Assembly (NCBI GenBank): GCA_947462335.1
Contig: OX381716.1
Coordinates: forward strand, 8,752,861-8,816,860
DNA length: 64,000 nt
DNA from: Harmothoe impar
Lineage: Eukaryota > Annelida > Polychaeta > Phyllodocida > Polynoidae
Reading direction: 5' to 3'
The position numbers and the translations under genes are program-made. Shown here piece after piece: positions 1 to 8,553 of this stretch. The notes below the pieces were generated by a model. That model was given only the letters and a program-made list of their open reading frames with translations, made no database searches and was not told the DNA's origin. Numbering within the stretch: position 1 is the first letter of the stretch; each line of letters opens with the position of its first letter.

Positions 1-3000
1 AAAGTCTGACATGTGAGGGCCTATGTCCGATTTTGAAACGGTCGCGTTCTTGAAAACGGGGGTCATTTCTTCGAAGTACTCTCGTAGGTGAGGCGGCGTA
101 GTGATGTCCACTTGAACTAAACCGAACATTTTCTCCTCTTTCACAGCGGAAAGGATGTCGCTCTCGCTCATCGCGTTTCGAGACACTTTCAAAGCGTCAA
201 CCTTCCAGCGTTGTTGGGAGGCCTTGACCCGCTCATCTCGACGCTTCATCTCTCGCCATTCGCACTCCCACACGACGACCAGCTTGTAACCTAACGCTTT
301 CAAGTAAGCGCTTACTCTGGTCGTTCTGTCGCGTCTCTCCTCTCTCAGTGAAGCGCACTGATATCGGTGCGACGGTATGCACTCGTGAGCGTGGAACCAA
401 CACCCGTGAAACTGGAAAACCGTATTAGAGGCCGCGTGAAATCCGTCCACGCGAATTCTCCGACAGCCTACCGCCATCTCGCCGCCGTTCAGAGCGTGGC
501 GCAGTTTCACGTCGCGGTCGTGCTCTACGAAGCGTAACCACTCCAAAGCGCTGTGAGAGTTTCTTTGCCTGATTTCGGGCTTGAACTCGGTCTCGGGCCG
601 TCTCACCGCGTAATAGCCCGTGCAGTGCGCTTCGCTCATGCAGCGCAAGTACAGAGAGTTAGCGTCTAGTCCTAGGATGTGTTGGCACGGTCTCGCTTCT
701 TCGCCGTACTTGTGCTCCCTTATCCGCGTGGTGCCCTTCTCGTGAAATCTATGGAAGATGATGGAAGGACCGCCGACTAGATTCTCTTTGATCAGAGCGT
801 GGAGGACGGCGTCGAACTGGGGAAACGTTGTGAACGCGTCTTCTAGGTTTTGGAAGAGGAAGCGTAAAGTCAAACCGGCGAGAGAAACTCCGTCTTTCAA
901 CATGTCGATGCCGCGATCTTGGAAAAATTTAGCGTGATTTTTCAGAGCTTCTATGAAAGGTTTCACGTCTTTGTTGTTGTAGTGGATCAAGTAGTCTTCC
1001 ATAGTTTGCATCTTCTCGTCGGACCAAACTTTCTGACATGCGGCGTAGTCGGATTCGGACATTTTGACGCCCGTCAGCTCGCTGTCGAAAGCCGATCTCG
1101 GCGGCAGCGTTCTGTTTGCCAGTTTCCTGGTAGACGTCATCCATTCGTAAGGAAAGTGACCTTTCTCTTCGTTCCTGGTGAAAGCTCGCAAATAGGTCGC
1201 GTAGTTGTAACCGGGTGCCAAATAGTTGACTACGTCCAAGAAAACCGTGTGCTGTGTGTAAACCGCCAAGTATTGATTGCTTCTCTTTATGACGCTGAAT
1301 TCTTGGTTTCTTCGGTCTCCGGAGGCGAAGAACGAGTGAAGGCGTATTTTGATCAGGTTCAAGTCGTAACGCCCCGAGTTGAAGCCCACCACTGGAGCTT
1401 GACGGATGTATCTCAGAAGACGCTTCTTCAGTTGAACTAACGGGTGTCTGGTCTGAGCCGCAGCGAAGCCGCCTGGAGAAGGGGTGGTGAACGTCGCCTC
1501 CTCCAGCAGGAGAGCTTCACCTATCGCCGCATCTAACTTCGCTAACGTCGGTCGGTAAAGTTCTAGCACAGCTTCCCCGATCGCTTTGGCGTTCTCGTTT
1601 ATGTGATTTAAAACTCGGTCCAACAAGGGGTCGGAATCTGCGTCGGACGCTCTGACGAAGCAGACGGGCCCCTCCCACCCCGGAAAGTCGGATGCGACGC
1701 TAGCCGACAAAGGGACGTGATCCCACAGCAGGGACACGTGCTCCGTCGACGGTTCTTTGCACGGTCTGAAGAAAGCCTCGAAATCGAAGGCGATCTTGTA
1801 AGGGTAGATTCCGGAATGTCCGTCGGGGGGAAAAATGGAGAAGTCTGCTAGCGCTTCGAAAAAAAATCGTTCTCGAATTTTGGTAGATGCCACCTACGTA
1901 GCGCAACTTGACTTGTCGGCAAGAGGAAAGCTGGTTCCTGTGTCTCTTCAGCAAGAACTCGGTGGTGAACGCCGCCTTACACTTGCAACATTCGTATATG
2001 CCCGCGTACGCGTTGAAGTCCGTGACGAGAGAGACGTGCAAACCGCCTTTCGCCGTCAGGTGTAGGTTGACTTTACCTCGGGCGGCCACAGTTCTGGAAG
2101 GCGGTCTGATCAGAGTAACGCGTCTTCTCAACTTCCGCCCCGGCACTTGACGCGACGCGGTGTAAACCGCTATTTGTACGTCAAACAAGTTCTCTAACGC
2201 GGGTAAGTCGCGGATGTTCAGACCCGGAAAGGATTCAGGTGTGGCAGCGGGACAGAACTGACGTAACAAATCTGAAGCGCGCTTGCTGGTGTTGTATAAG
2301 TGAAAGGAAATGCAGCGGAAGATGCAGAGGTTGTCCTTGTTGGGAAAATCTAACACGCCGCTTCTCTTTCCAACTCGACCGGCCTGAGTGATCCTACCGC
2401 CTATGGGGAATTCCCCCGGTCCCATGTAAACGCAGATGTTCAAATTGGTAGGAAAAAGAACGTGCCACTTGGTGTCAGCGTCGCAAAGTTTCCGTACCTC
2501 CTCGCAAGCGACGGTGTTTTGCATCTTTGAGAGGAGCTCTTCCAAAGTTTCTGAATTAGTTACAGTAGGGAGCGGTTGTATGAGAGTTGCGTTGTTCTGG
2601 GAGGCGTGGAAGTAGCACAGTTTGCTCTTGTCTTCTCTGTGTTGTAACAGTAAGCCTACCGAGAAACCCACTTTGTATCTGAATCTTTGTGTCAAGTGAA
2701 TGCGACGCATAGTATCTACAGCGTCACTCAACTCGCCGGTTGGTAGCCTGAAGTTTGTTACACTCACGCGAGTCCCGTGCATCCTGACGCCCGTTTGTAT
2801 CGCAGGCCAATTCGCCGTGAACGTTTCCTCCCCGTTCGGTACAGCACATATGCGCGGAGGGACGGTCACCCCGTCCAGAGATTCGCGTCGACAAGCGCTC
2901 TTTCGGCAATCCCCTTCGCCGCATAGAGGGCAAAACTTAGCTACTACTCTACAATTTTCTACGTGTCTCTCGTGGTTGTACGCTCTTTTAAACATTTTGA

Positions 3001-3028
3001 AACACTTTTCGCATACGTACTGTGTCAT
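1..3028 (-). pseudogene. Protein-primed-type family B DNA polymerase, copy A (partial, frameshifted)
   Basis: Minus-strand homologue of the intact polymerase at 53,259-57,383. Translation begins at ATG 3,028; an upstream GTG at 3,040 also lies in frame. The N-terminal C2H2-type zinc fingers and the module before the exonuclease read normally. At about 1,859-1,866 copy A has eight A residues where copy B has four, a +4 shift just before exonuclease motif I, so the frame runs into about 50 unrelated residues and stops near 1,700. A further 3-bp in-frame insertion lies near 1,485. The polymerase-like frame resumes after the shift and continues to position 1, equivalent to about residue 1,007 of copy B, past palm motif A but before motifs B and C. 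As it stands this copy cannot make a full polymerase, unless the A-run length is an assembly error. Confidence 0.88.
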
Positions 3029-3040
3029 GTTTTTTTTCAC

Positions 3041-3223
3041 TCGGTTACCAACTACTTAGCCGTCTAACTATCTATCTATCTATCTAGCCATCTATCAATC
3101 TGTCGTCTATGTAACTATCTTTCTGTCTGCTGTCTGTGTATCCGTCTGTCTGTCTGTCTGTCTGTCTCATACAGCGTACGTCAAACGCTGTGTGTGTGTG
3201 CGCGCGTGAGCGTTGAGCGTCTC
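3041..3223. repeat. Tetranucleotide repeats between polymerase and PC4-like genes
   Basis: The gap between the two minus-strand genes holds runs of CTAT-type and GTCT-type tetranucleotides, then a short GT-rich stretch. The same kind of repeat occupies the equivalent gap in copy B with different copy numbers. I see no TATA box or poly(A) signal here, so the downstream polymerase may be expressed from a shared transcript or from an unrecognised promoter. Confidence 0.75.
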
Positions 3224-4801
3224 TCATTCCGAATCTATGCCGAGATATTTCAGAATGATCTCTGTTTTGTCATCCAACTCTTTGAGCGCTCTGGCGGACA
3301 GCGTCACCCCCTGCTGTGTGGGTTTTTTGTCAGGACCTTCGTACTTGCGCACGTGGACGAGGTTCTTACCGCTGTAGTAGCTCACAGCTGCGTACACTTC
3401 GCCCGCCTCATCCAGCACTGCGAACCAGGGGGTGTGATTAGGTTTTCCTTGCGCGGCCGCTGTGTCGCGTATGCGCACCACTGCGCGGATATCGGCGATG
3501 CGTGCTATGAGCTCGCGCAGCGCGTCGGCCGTGAAGTGCACTCGCTTGCTTCTGGTCAGAGACGCCTCTTTCACCTGGCCGTCTTTTGTGTAGCGCGGCC
3601 TCCTAGACAGTCTAGCCACGTCCTCCCAGATCTCCAGCGTCAAAGCTCCGTCTAAGCAGAACTCTAACCCGAGTGTTTTCTCTGCTTCTTCTCGTCCATC
3701 TCCTTCTTTTTCTTGTATTTTTCTCTTCTTAGTGGGCCTTGTTGTTCTGGAACTCACCTTAGAACGTTTCACACCCGCAGGATGAGTAACACCATCAGCG
3801 TGAGCTGAATCAGCAGCAGAACCGATAGCAGGAGCAGCGTCAGCGCTGGTGGTATCGGAGGTCTCGTTGTTGGAACAGCGCAGCCACACGCCGTCCGTGC
3901 TGTGTGTAGCGGTAGAAGATGAAGCGCCGCCGCCGCCCTCGGAAGGTGGCGGTGTGGGCAGTCGCCACGGACCGGACGGGGGGGCGCTAGCAGTGGAGGA
4001 AGTGAGGTCGAAAGGTCGAAGAGGGAAGCCGAAAAACGTACCGCTCACCCCTTGCCCTTCGGGTTCTTCGTACGCCTCGTCGTCAGCGTCGTTCTCTGTC
4101 TCACCCTGTTGCTGCTCCTCCTCCTCCTCTTCTTCTCGGTTCAGGGGCTGAGTGTCCGAATAGCTGTAACTCTCAGCGCGAGCGGCGTCGAGGGTGTCCG
4201 TCGATGTAGTGGTGGAGGAGAGGGGCTGTGCAACGTGCGGCAGGTCATCAAAGTCATCAACAGTAGTGGGGAGGTAAAAACCCGGTTGCCAGTACTGCGC
4301 TGTGCCAGGAGCGTTGTCGTCAGTAGTAGTAGCAGTAGCAGCAGGTGCAGCAGAAGCAGCCGCAGCAGCAGCCGCAGCAGACGCAACAGTAGCAGGCGCA
4401 GCAGCAGCCTCAGCAGGCGCAGCCGTAGCAGGCGCAGCAGTAGCAGGCGCAGCAGCAGCAGCAGCAGCAGCAGCGGCAGGCGGGACGGCGGTAGCAGCGG
4501 CAGCGCGCTTAGCAGCAACGTGTACCGTCGCGAGTGTAACAACGTCGCTAGCACGACGACTGCTACCAGTAGTACTACTAGTACTACTACCACTACTACT
4601 ACTACTGCTACTACTAGTGCTACTGCTACTACTACTACTACTACTGCCGCGAGCGCTCGCTACAGCAGGAGGGTGATAAGACCAACCGGCTGCGGCCGTA
4701 GTCTCATGTTCAGTAGCAAGAGCAGGCACTGACGCTAAACGAACGCTGTTCCGCGTAGTCTTCTTGTTCTTGAACGCCGCTAGCTGTTGTCTTTTGCTCA
4801 T
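3224..4801 (-). CDS. Ser/Ala-rich protein with two C-terminal PC4-like ssDNA-binding modules, copy A
   Basis: 525 aa from the ATG at 4,801, which sits in a good Kozak context (CACCATGA); an in-frame TTG lies 24 bases upstream. The N-terminal two-thirds is low complexity: poly-Ser, then long Ala/Pro-rich runs, a Glu-rich block, and a basic segment with nuclear-localisation character. The last ~150 residues are ordered and contain two similar units. Each has the PC4/Sub1 pattern of a short basic beta-sheet (for example HVRKYEG), a turn, a Gly-Val-x-Leu or Val-His-Phe strand, and a long helix. This suggests a single-stranded-DNA-binding or transcription-cofactor role beside the element's own polymerase. 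The family call rests on pattern recognition only. Copy B differs by short repeat-length changes and a few residues, such as an FSRL insertion before the ordered part. Confidence 0.72.
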   Translation of the reverse strand: MSKRQQLAAFKNKKTTRNSVRLASVPALATEHETTAAAGWSYHPPAVASARGSSSSSSSSSTSSSSSSSSGSSTSSTTGSSRRASDVVTLATVHVAAKRAAAATAVPPAAAAAAAAAAPATAAPATAAPAEAAAAPATVASAAAAAAAASAAPAATATTTDDNAPGTAQYWQPGFYLPTTVDDFDDLPHVAQPLSSTTTSTDTLDAARAESYSYSDTQPLNREEEEEEEQQQGETENDADDEAYEEPEGQGVSGTFFGFPLRPFDLTSSTASAPPSGPWRLPTPPPSEGGGGASSSTATHSTDGVWLRCSNNETSDTTSADAAPAIGSAADSAHADGVTHPAGVKRSKVSSRTTRPTKKRKIQEKEGDGREEAEKTLGLEFCLDGALTLEIWEDVARLSRRPRYTKDGQVKEASLTRSKRVHFTADALRELIARIADIRAVVRIRDTAAAQGKPNHTPWFAVLDEAGEVYAAVSYYSGKNLVHVRKYEGPDKKPTQQGVTLSARALKELDDKTEIILKYLGIDSE

Positions 4802-4861
4802 GGTGGTGACTGTAGAGAGCAGCAAAAAAGAATGAGTGAGTGAATGGAGGTTTCCAAGCCC

Positions 4862-4872
4862 CTTATATACGC
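4862..4872 (-). promoter_or_regulatory. TATA box for PC4-like gene, copy A
   Basis: On the minus strand this reads GTATATAAGG, about 60 bases upstream of the ATG at 4,801, leaving room for a 5' leader of some 30 bases. The same element is present in copy B (59,227-59,236) and, with one change to GTATATGAG, in copy C near 63,957. Confidence 0.6.
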
Positions 4873-4887
4873 CTTCTCGCTTCTAGA

Positions 4888-5262
4888 GCTAAGCTACTTA
4901 CCGACCCTGTTCAGCTGCCGCCGGCTGGCCGGCGGCCATTCACAAAGAGAAACAAAAAGACATAAGGCATGACGTTTTCAGCTGGATCCCTTTCCCCCCC
5001 CTCTTTTGAGAGATCGACTGTGATGATGAGCTAAGCCGCTTACCACCCTGTTCAGCAATTCAACGCGCATTAGCTGTATAAAGGGTTAAGCGGTTGCTGC
5101 CTGCCGTCGACTGACCGGCGGCGGCCATTCACAAAGACATAAGGTATGACGTTTTCAGCTGGATCCCTTTTTGAGGGATCCACTGTGGTGAGCTAAGCCG
5201 CTTACCACCCTGTTCAGCCATTCAGCGCGCGTTAGCTGTATAAAGGATTAACGGTAACGGTG
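4888..5262. repeat. Triplicated promoter-region repeat between the divergent genes, copy A
   Basis: Three tandem modules of about 142, 160 and 73 bases, each starting GAGCTAAGC. They share CCTGTTCAGC, TTAGCTGTATAAAGG, GGCGGCCATTCACAAAGA and TGACGTTTTCAGCTGG. Modules 2 and 3 each contain a TATAAAG core. A near-palindrome GCCGCCGGCTGGCCGGCGGC lies at about 4,917-4,936. The block lies between the divergent PC4-like and death-domain genes and is conserved in copies B and C, which suggests a shared control region. Confidence 0.65.
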
Positions 5263-5758
5263 ATGAGCTTACAGTGTGTATACAAAAAAAAACTACAGGA
5301 GGCGTGTGGCGTGAAGCAGGACCCCCCTAAGACGAACGTGTCTGTCTGTGAGTAGAGGCGTGTGCATGTGGTGAGCGACTTAAGTGTAAGACAAAAATCG
5401 CCACCTCCTGCCGTGGTGAGTAGACCGGGCCGGCCAGGCGGGCGGGCGGCCGGCTAGTTCAATAGGGAGGGGTGACAGCTGCCTAAGGCTGTGCATGAAA
5501 AAAAATCCGATTTTCACCTGACCTCTGACGTTTGTTACAATGAATGTCAGAGGGAGGGAGACGTCCTCGGGTAGGGGGTAGGAGGTATTAAGGCTATGAG
5601 TGAGGAAAAAACACCGTTTTCAGCTGGTCTCCACGGATAGCGATGCCACACCCCCTCGTCATCTAAGCTCTTAAGGAGCGGAGCGGCTGAAAAAGCGTCA
5701 TGCGGACAGGGCGCTAGACAGCTGGAGCGCTGTTGGAAATGGGATTAAACTCCCTCTG
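5263..5758. promoter_or_regulatory. Conserved leader region upstream of the death-domain gene, copy A
   Basis: No open frame worth calling. The stretch is conserved with copies B and C, including the CGTTTTCAGCTGG motif again near 5,610-5,625 and a purine-rich AGGGAGGGAGACGTCC block. It probably belongs to the control region of the divergent pair. Confidence 0.45.
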
Positions 5759-5767
5759 TATAAAAAG
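5759..5767 (+). promoter_or_regulatory. TATA box for death-domain gene, copy A
   Basis: TATAAAAAG, 141 bases upstream of the ATG at 5,908. The same box is found in copy B (60,111-60,119) and copy C (63,083-63,090 on the other strand), in each case followed by the trinucleotide-repeat leader. Confidence 0.6.
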
Positions 5768-5819
5768 CTCTCATTTCTGTTGGAAAAAAAACATATCGCC
5801 TCTGACCCCAGTAACGGCT

Positions 5820-5850
5820 ACTACCACCACCACCGCCACCACCACCACCG

Positions 5851-5881
<31 letters not shown>

Positions 5882-5894
5882 TGCCGCCGCCGCC
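5820..5894 (+). repeat. CCG/CCA trinucleotide repeat in the 5' leader, copy A
   Basis: An almost pure run of ACC and GCC triplets between the TATA box and the start codon. It is also present, with different lengths, in copies B (about 60,172-60,239) and C (about 62,974-63,030). It would give a GC-rich 5' untranslated leader. Confidence 0.8.
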
Positions 5895-5907
5895 AAGACG
5901 AGACGAG

Positions 5908-6657
5908 ATGGCTCAAGCTATTCCACTTTCAAGCTCGCCTTCACCGCCCGGTGCGCCTGAAAAAAAGTTAATGCGGCTTGACGACGTGAGACGCGGCGCG
6001 AGGCAGCAGACCGATGATGGGGAGACCCGACAGGTAGGACAGCGGCGGTTAGCCTATAGCGACGCCTTGCTTCGTCAACTAGGTAAAGAGTTGAGCGGCT
6101 GTTGGAGAGAGTTGGGCAGTAGCTTAAAAGTCAGCGCCGCCCGTATGGATGCTCTAGTAGAGCGCAGTGTCAAGACACCGGAGGAGCTGTGTACGGCGAT
6201 GTTCCGAGTGTGGTGGGGTGAAACCCCGCATCGTCATAGATGGGGCGAGCTCGGTCGCGTCTTCACCCGCATTAGACGCATGGAACTGTTGGCTCAGTGG
6301 ATGGCCCTTCTCCACAGACAGGGGTTGGATTTCGAAAACCCCGACTCGCGCACGATGCATAAGCACTTGGGCACCCTCGGCAGACGTCTGGGTAGCAGGT
6401 GGAAAGAGGTGGGGGACCATTTAAAATTGTCGCCTGAGAGGTTAGATAAGATCGCTGAAGAATGCGAATACGGAGGAAGTCCCGCTGAGTGGGCCTTCCG
6501 AGTGTTGAAAATGTGGCAAGATGAAGCTGACGGCGCCGGCGGTACGCCTTTTGAACTCCTTCGAGTGTTGACTGAGGACATGGGAAAGTTTGGCCTCGGC
6601 ATCGCGATATTACTTGACTTTATCAAGCAAGAAACAACGAGAACGACGGACATGTGA
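5908..6657 (+). CDS. Tandem death-domain protein, copy A
   Basis: 249 aa; the ATG is conserved in copies A, B and C. After a ~45-residue basic, Pro-rich N-terminus come two death-fold units, at about 50-136 and 152-239. Each shows the death-domain pattern of LGxxLxxxWxxLGxxLxxS, an acidic third helix, a Phe/Leu-x-x-Trp in helix 4, and a final Leu-rich helix pair; the conserved helix-2 tryptophans are Trp66 and Trp165. There is no signal peptide, membrane segment, protease or kinase part, so this is a pure adaptor- or decoy-type protein. Death domains bind each other in apoptotic and NF-kB signalling complexes, so a role in blunting or redirecting host cell-death signalling is plausible, but that is inference. 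The gene is divergent from the replication genes and nearest to the element end. Confidence 0.8.
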   Translation: MAQAIPLSSSPSPPGAPEKKLMRLDDVRRGARQQTDDGETRQVGQRRLAYSDALLRQLGKELSGCWRELGSSLKVSAARMDALVERSVKTPEELCTAMFRVWWGETPHRHRWGELGRVFTRIRRMELLAQWMALLHRQGLDFENPDSRTMHKHLGTLGRRLGSRWKEVGDHLKLSPERLDKIAEECEYGGSPAEWAFRVLKMWQDEADGAGGTPFELLRVLTEDMGKFGLGIAILLDFIKQETTRTTDM

Positions 6658-7278
6658 ATTGTTGTGTTTTATTTTCATACGTCTTCTTTATTAGTAAGTA
6701 AAAAAAAAAAAAAAAAAAAAAATATATATCATAACAATTAAGACGCGCGATCTCTTAAAGTGTCACTTCCTCCAGTCGCAGCTGATCGCCTCATCGCAGC
6801 ACGTGATAAACAAAAAAAAAACACGAAGAGACACGCTTCTTCCTCTCGAGAGAAGAAGCGTGTCTCTCGATTGAAAATCTTTTTCTTTCTTAAAAGAGAC
6901 AAACGCGCCCCTTAGAGTGCCCCCCCCTAGAGTGCCCCCCTCCCCCCCCTCCCCCCCTCCCCCACTCGCCCCATGCATCCTAAAAGCGCCCCCCTCCCCA
7001 TGCATGTTAAAAGGGCCCCCCTCCCCCCCTCCCCTCCCCTCCTTCCCCTCCTTCCCCCTTATACACTCTAAAGAACGCTTCTAACTAGTTCAATAAGTCA
7101 CTTCCAGTCGCTCGTAAAACAATAAAAAATGAAAAAAAAACTTATATCGTGGTGTTTTTTATTAGTTTACCAAAAAAAAATAAGAGACTCGCCTCCTCCT
7201 CCAAAAAAAAAAGATATCACATTTTAAAGCCCGTGACCCCTTAAAGACGCTCATCTCTTCATTAAGTCGCGTGACGTC

Positions 7279-7309
<31 letters not shown>

Positions 7310-7320
7310 CTTCTTCTTCC
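6658..7320. repeat. Subterminal region of copy A: palindrome, C-rich block, TTC repeat
   Basis: No gene. A near-perfect 39-bp palindrome lies at 6,828-6,866, one base short of the 40-bp form in copy B. About 6,903-7,060 is C-rich, so G-rich and possibly quadruplex-forming on the minus strand. A run of TTC triplets lies at 7,279-7,319. All three features recur in copies B and C, and the palindrome and G/C block also in D. Confidence 0.75.
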
Positions 7321-7729
7321 GGTCACGTGATCAATCAGGTCACTTCCGGTCACGTGATCCTCAATGAGGTCACTTCCGGTTGGCCATTAGGTCATGTGAC
7401 GTCACTTCCGGTCCCCTAAGTAGGTCAGTAGGTTACCCAGAATGCACCATCCCCTAAGTAGGTCACTTCCGGTCACCCAATGGAGGCCTCTGATTGGCTG
7501 CAGGGTTACCCAGAATGCACCGCTAATCCCCTAAGTAGGTCACTTCCGGTCACGTGACCCAATGGCGGCCTCTGATTGGCTAACTAGGTCACGTGACGTC
7601 ACCACTAATCCCCTAAGTAGGTCACTTCCGGTCACGTGACCAAATGGAGGCCTCTGATTGGCTGCATGTCGATTGAGTAATAAACAGTACTTAACTATAG
7701 TCCCGTTCCGATACATACTATACTACTAC
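7321..7729. repeat. Terminal inverted repeat of copy A with clustered transcription-factor-like sites
   Basis: On the minus strand it begins AGTAGTATAGTATGTATCGG and matches the left end of copy B (52,626 onward). It is built from reiterated GGTCACGTGACC (E-box palindrome), ACCGGAAGTGAC (ETS type), TGACGTCA (CRE) and GCCAATCAGAGG (CCAAT/NF-Y type), with TGCATTCTGGGTAA in some units. Repeat units are about 80-100 bases. Confidence 0.88.
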
Positions 7730-7828
7730 AGGGGTCTAGGGCCATCAGCATTCGCACGGCGTCTGTTGATCCGTTTGCATATTTTGAGCTCAGATCTGGT
7801 CATGTCCATATGTAGGGCATCCGTGAGT

Positions 7829-7998
7829 AATATTAAGCCAAAACGGCATGGCGGTTGCATACGAGTGGTTTTAGCCAACGAGTGTACGCCACGGTCCCCA
7901 AGAGTCGGCTTCATAAGCCGACGAGTGGGGACCGTGGCGTACACGAGTTGGCTAAAACCACGAGTATGCAAACCGCGTGCCGTTTTGGATTTATTATA
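7829..7998. repeat. Fold-back repeat (MITE-like)
   Basis: Two arms of roughly 80 bases pair almost throughout, with a tiny central loop near 7,915. Outer arms read AAGCCAAAACGGCATG and its complement; inner parts share TGGTTTTAGCCAAC and GTGTACGCCACGGTCCCC. The few mismatches fall where one arm has ACGAG and the other ACTCG. A more degenerate relative lies at about 22,125-22,262. Confidence 0.75.
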
Positions 7999-8553
7999 CC
8001 TACTTTCAGCATTAATAAACCCCTAAAACCCTGTTAAATAAAGAAAAACAACCGTTTACTTAGCTGAAAATCAACAAACGATCGCCATCTTGTCTCCTTG
8101 TTCCCGCATACTCCGAGGGTGGCGCTGACGGTGGTTCGTCAAATCTACACTGGCTACCTGTGCAAAACCTTAGCTATGAATAAGTACTGCGTAGAAAGCG
8201 CAAAGAACCAGCCCCTTTACACCCCCAATACCCATGCGCGATGGGACTATTTTGCGTCATTTTTTTTTTTACTTTTTAGATTTATTAACCATTTTTATGT
8301 TTTATTGCATGTAATTACTTAATTTCCATGTAATTAACAAAAGTTATATCAAAAGAGACCATTTTTTCAACTCAAACAAGCCAAAAAGGCTAATTTTATT
8401 TCATATCACTACGCCCGCTCAGTCGCGCGGGAGAATTCGGAGAGTGCGGAGCCTTCATGGCCAACGTTGGACATCCATTTGGATTTACGAGTGGAAAATG
8501 TCTTAATTCAAGGTAAATTCTTTATAACTATGTCATGAAAATGTGTCTATAAC
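7999..8553. other. AT-rich stretch, no gene
   Basis: I see no convincing coding potential or RNA gene. It lies between the fold-back repeat and the stop codon of the Crypton recombinase and probably includes that element's 3' flank. Confidence 0.4.

Larger units (their letters stand above)
1..7729 (-). mobile_element. Three-gene Polinton-related element, copy A (left-truncated by window)
   Basis: Right-hand part of the same element seen complete at 52,626-62,060. Gene order and orientation match: polymerase and PC4-like protein on the minus strand, death-domain protein on the plus strand, then a terminal region ending CTATACTACT at 7,729. By eye it is nearly identical to copy B over thousands of bases, so the copies are recent relatives. 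The DNA is richer in GC and CpG than the flanking host sequence. The left end lies outside the window, so its target duplication cannot be tested; if the family makes 6-bp duplications, ACAGGG (7,730-7,735) should also flank the missing left end. Confidence 0.9.

Noticed and set aside
919..1440. 173-aa plus-strand frame, repeated at 55,281-55,802
   Set aside because: It lies opposite the conserved polymerase gene; its conservation follows from the polymerase.
4052..4732. Long plus-strand frame rich in Ser, Arg and Thr, and similar frames at 58,590-59,099
   Set aside because: They are shadow frames across the repetitive Ser/Ala codons of the PC4-like gene on the other strand.
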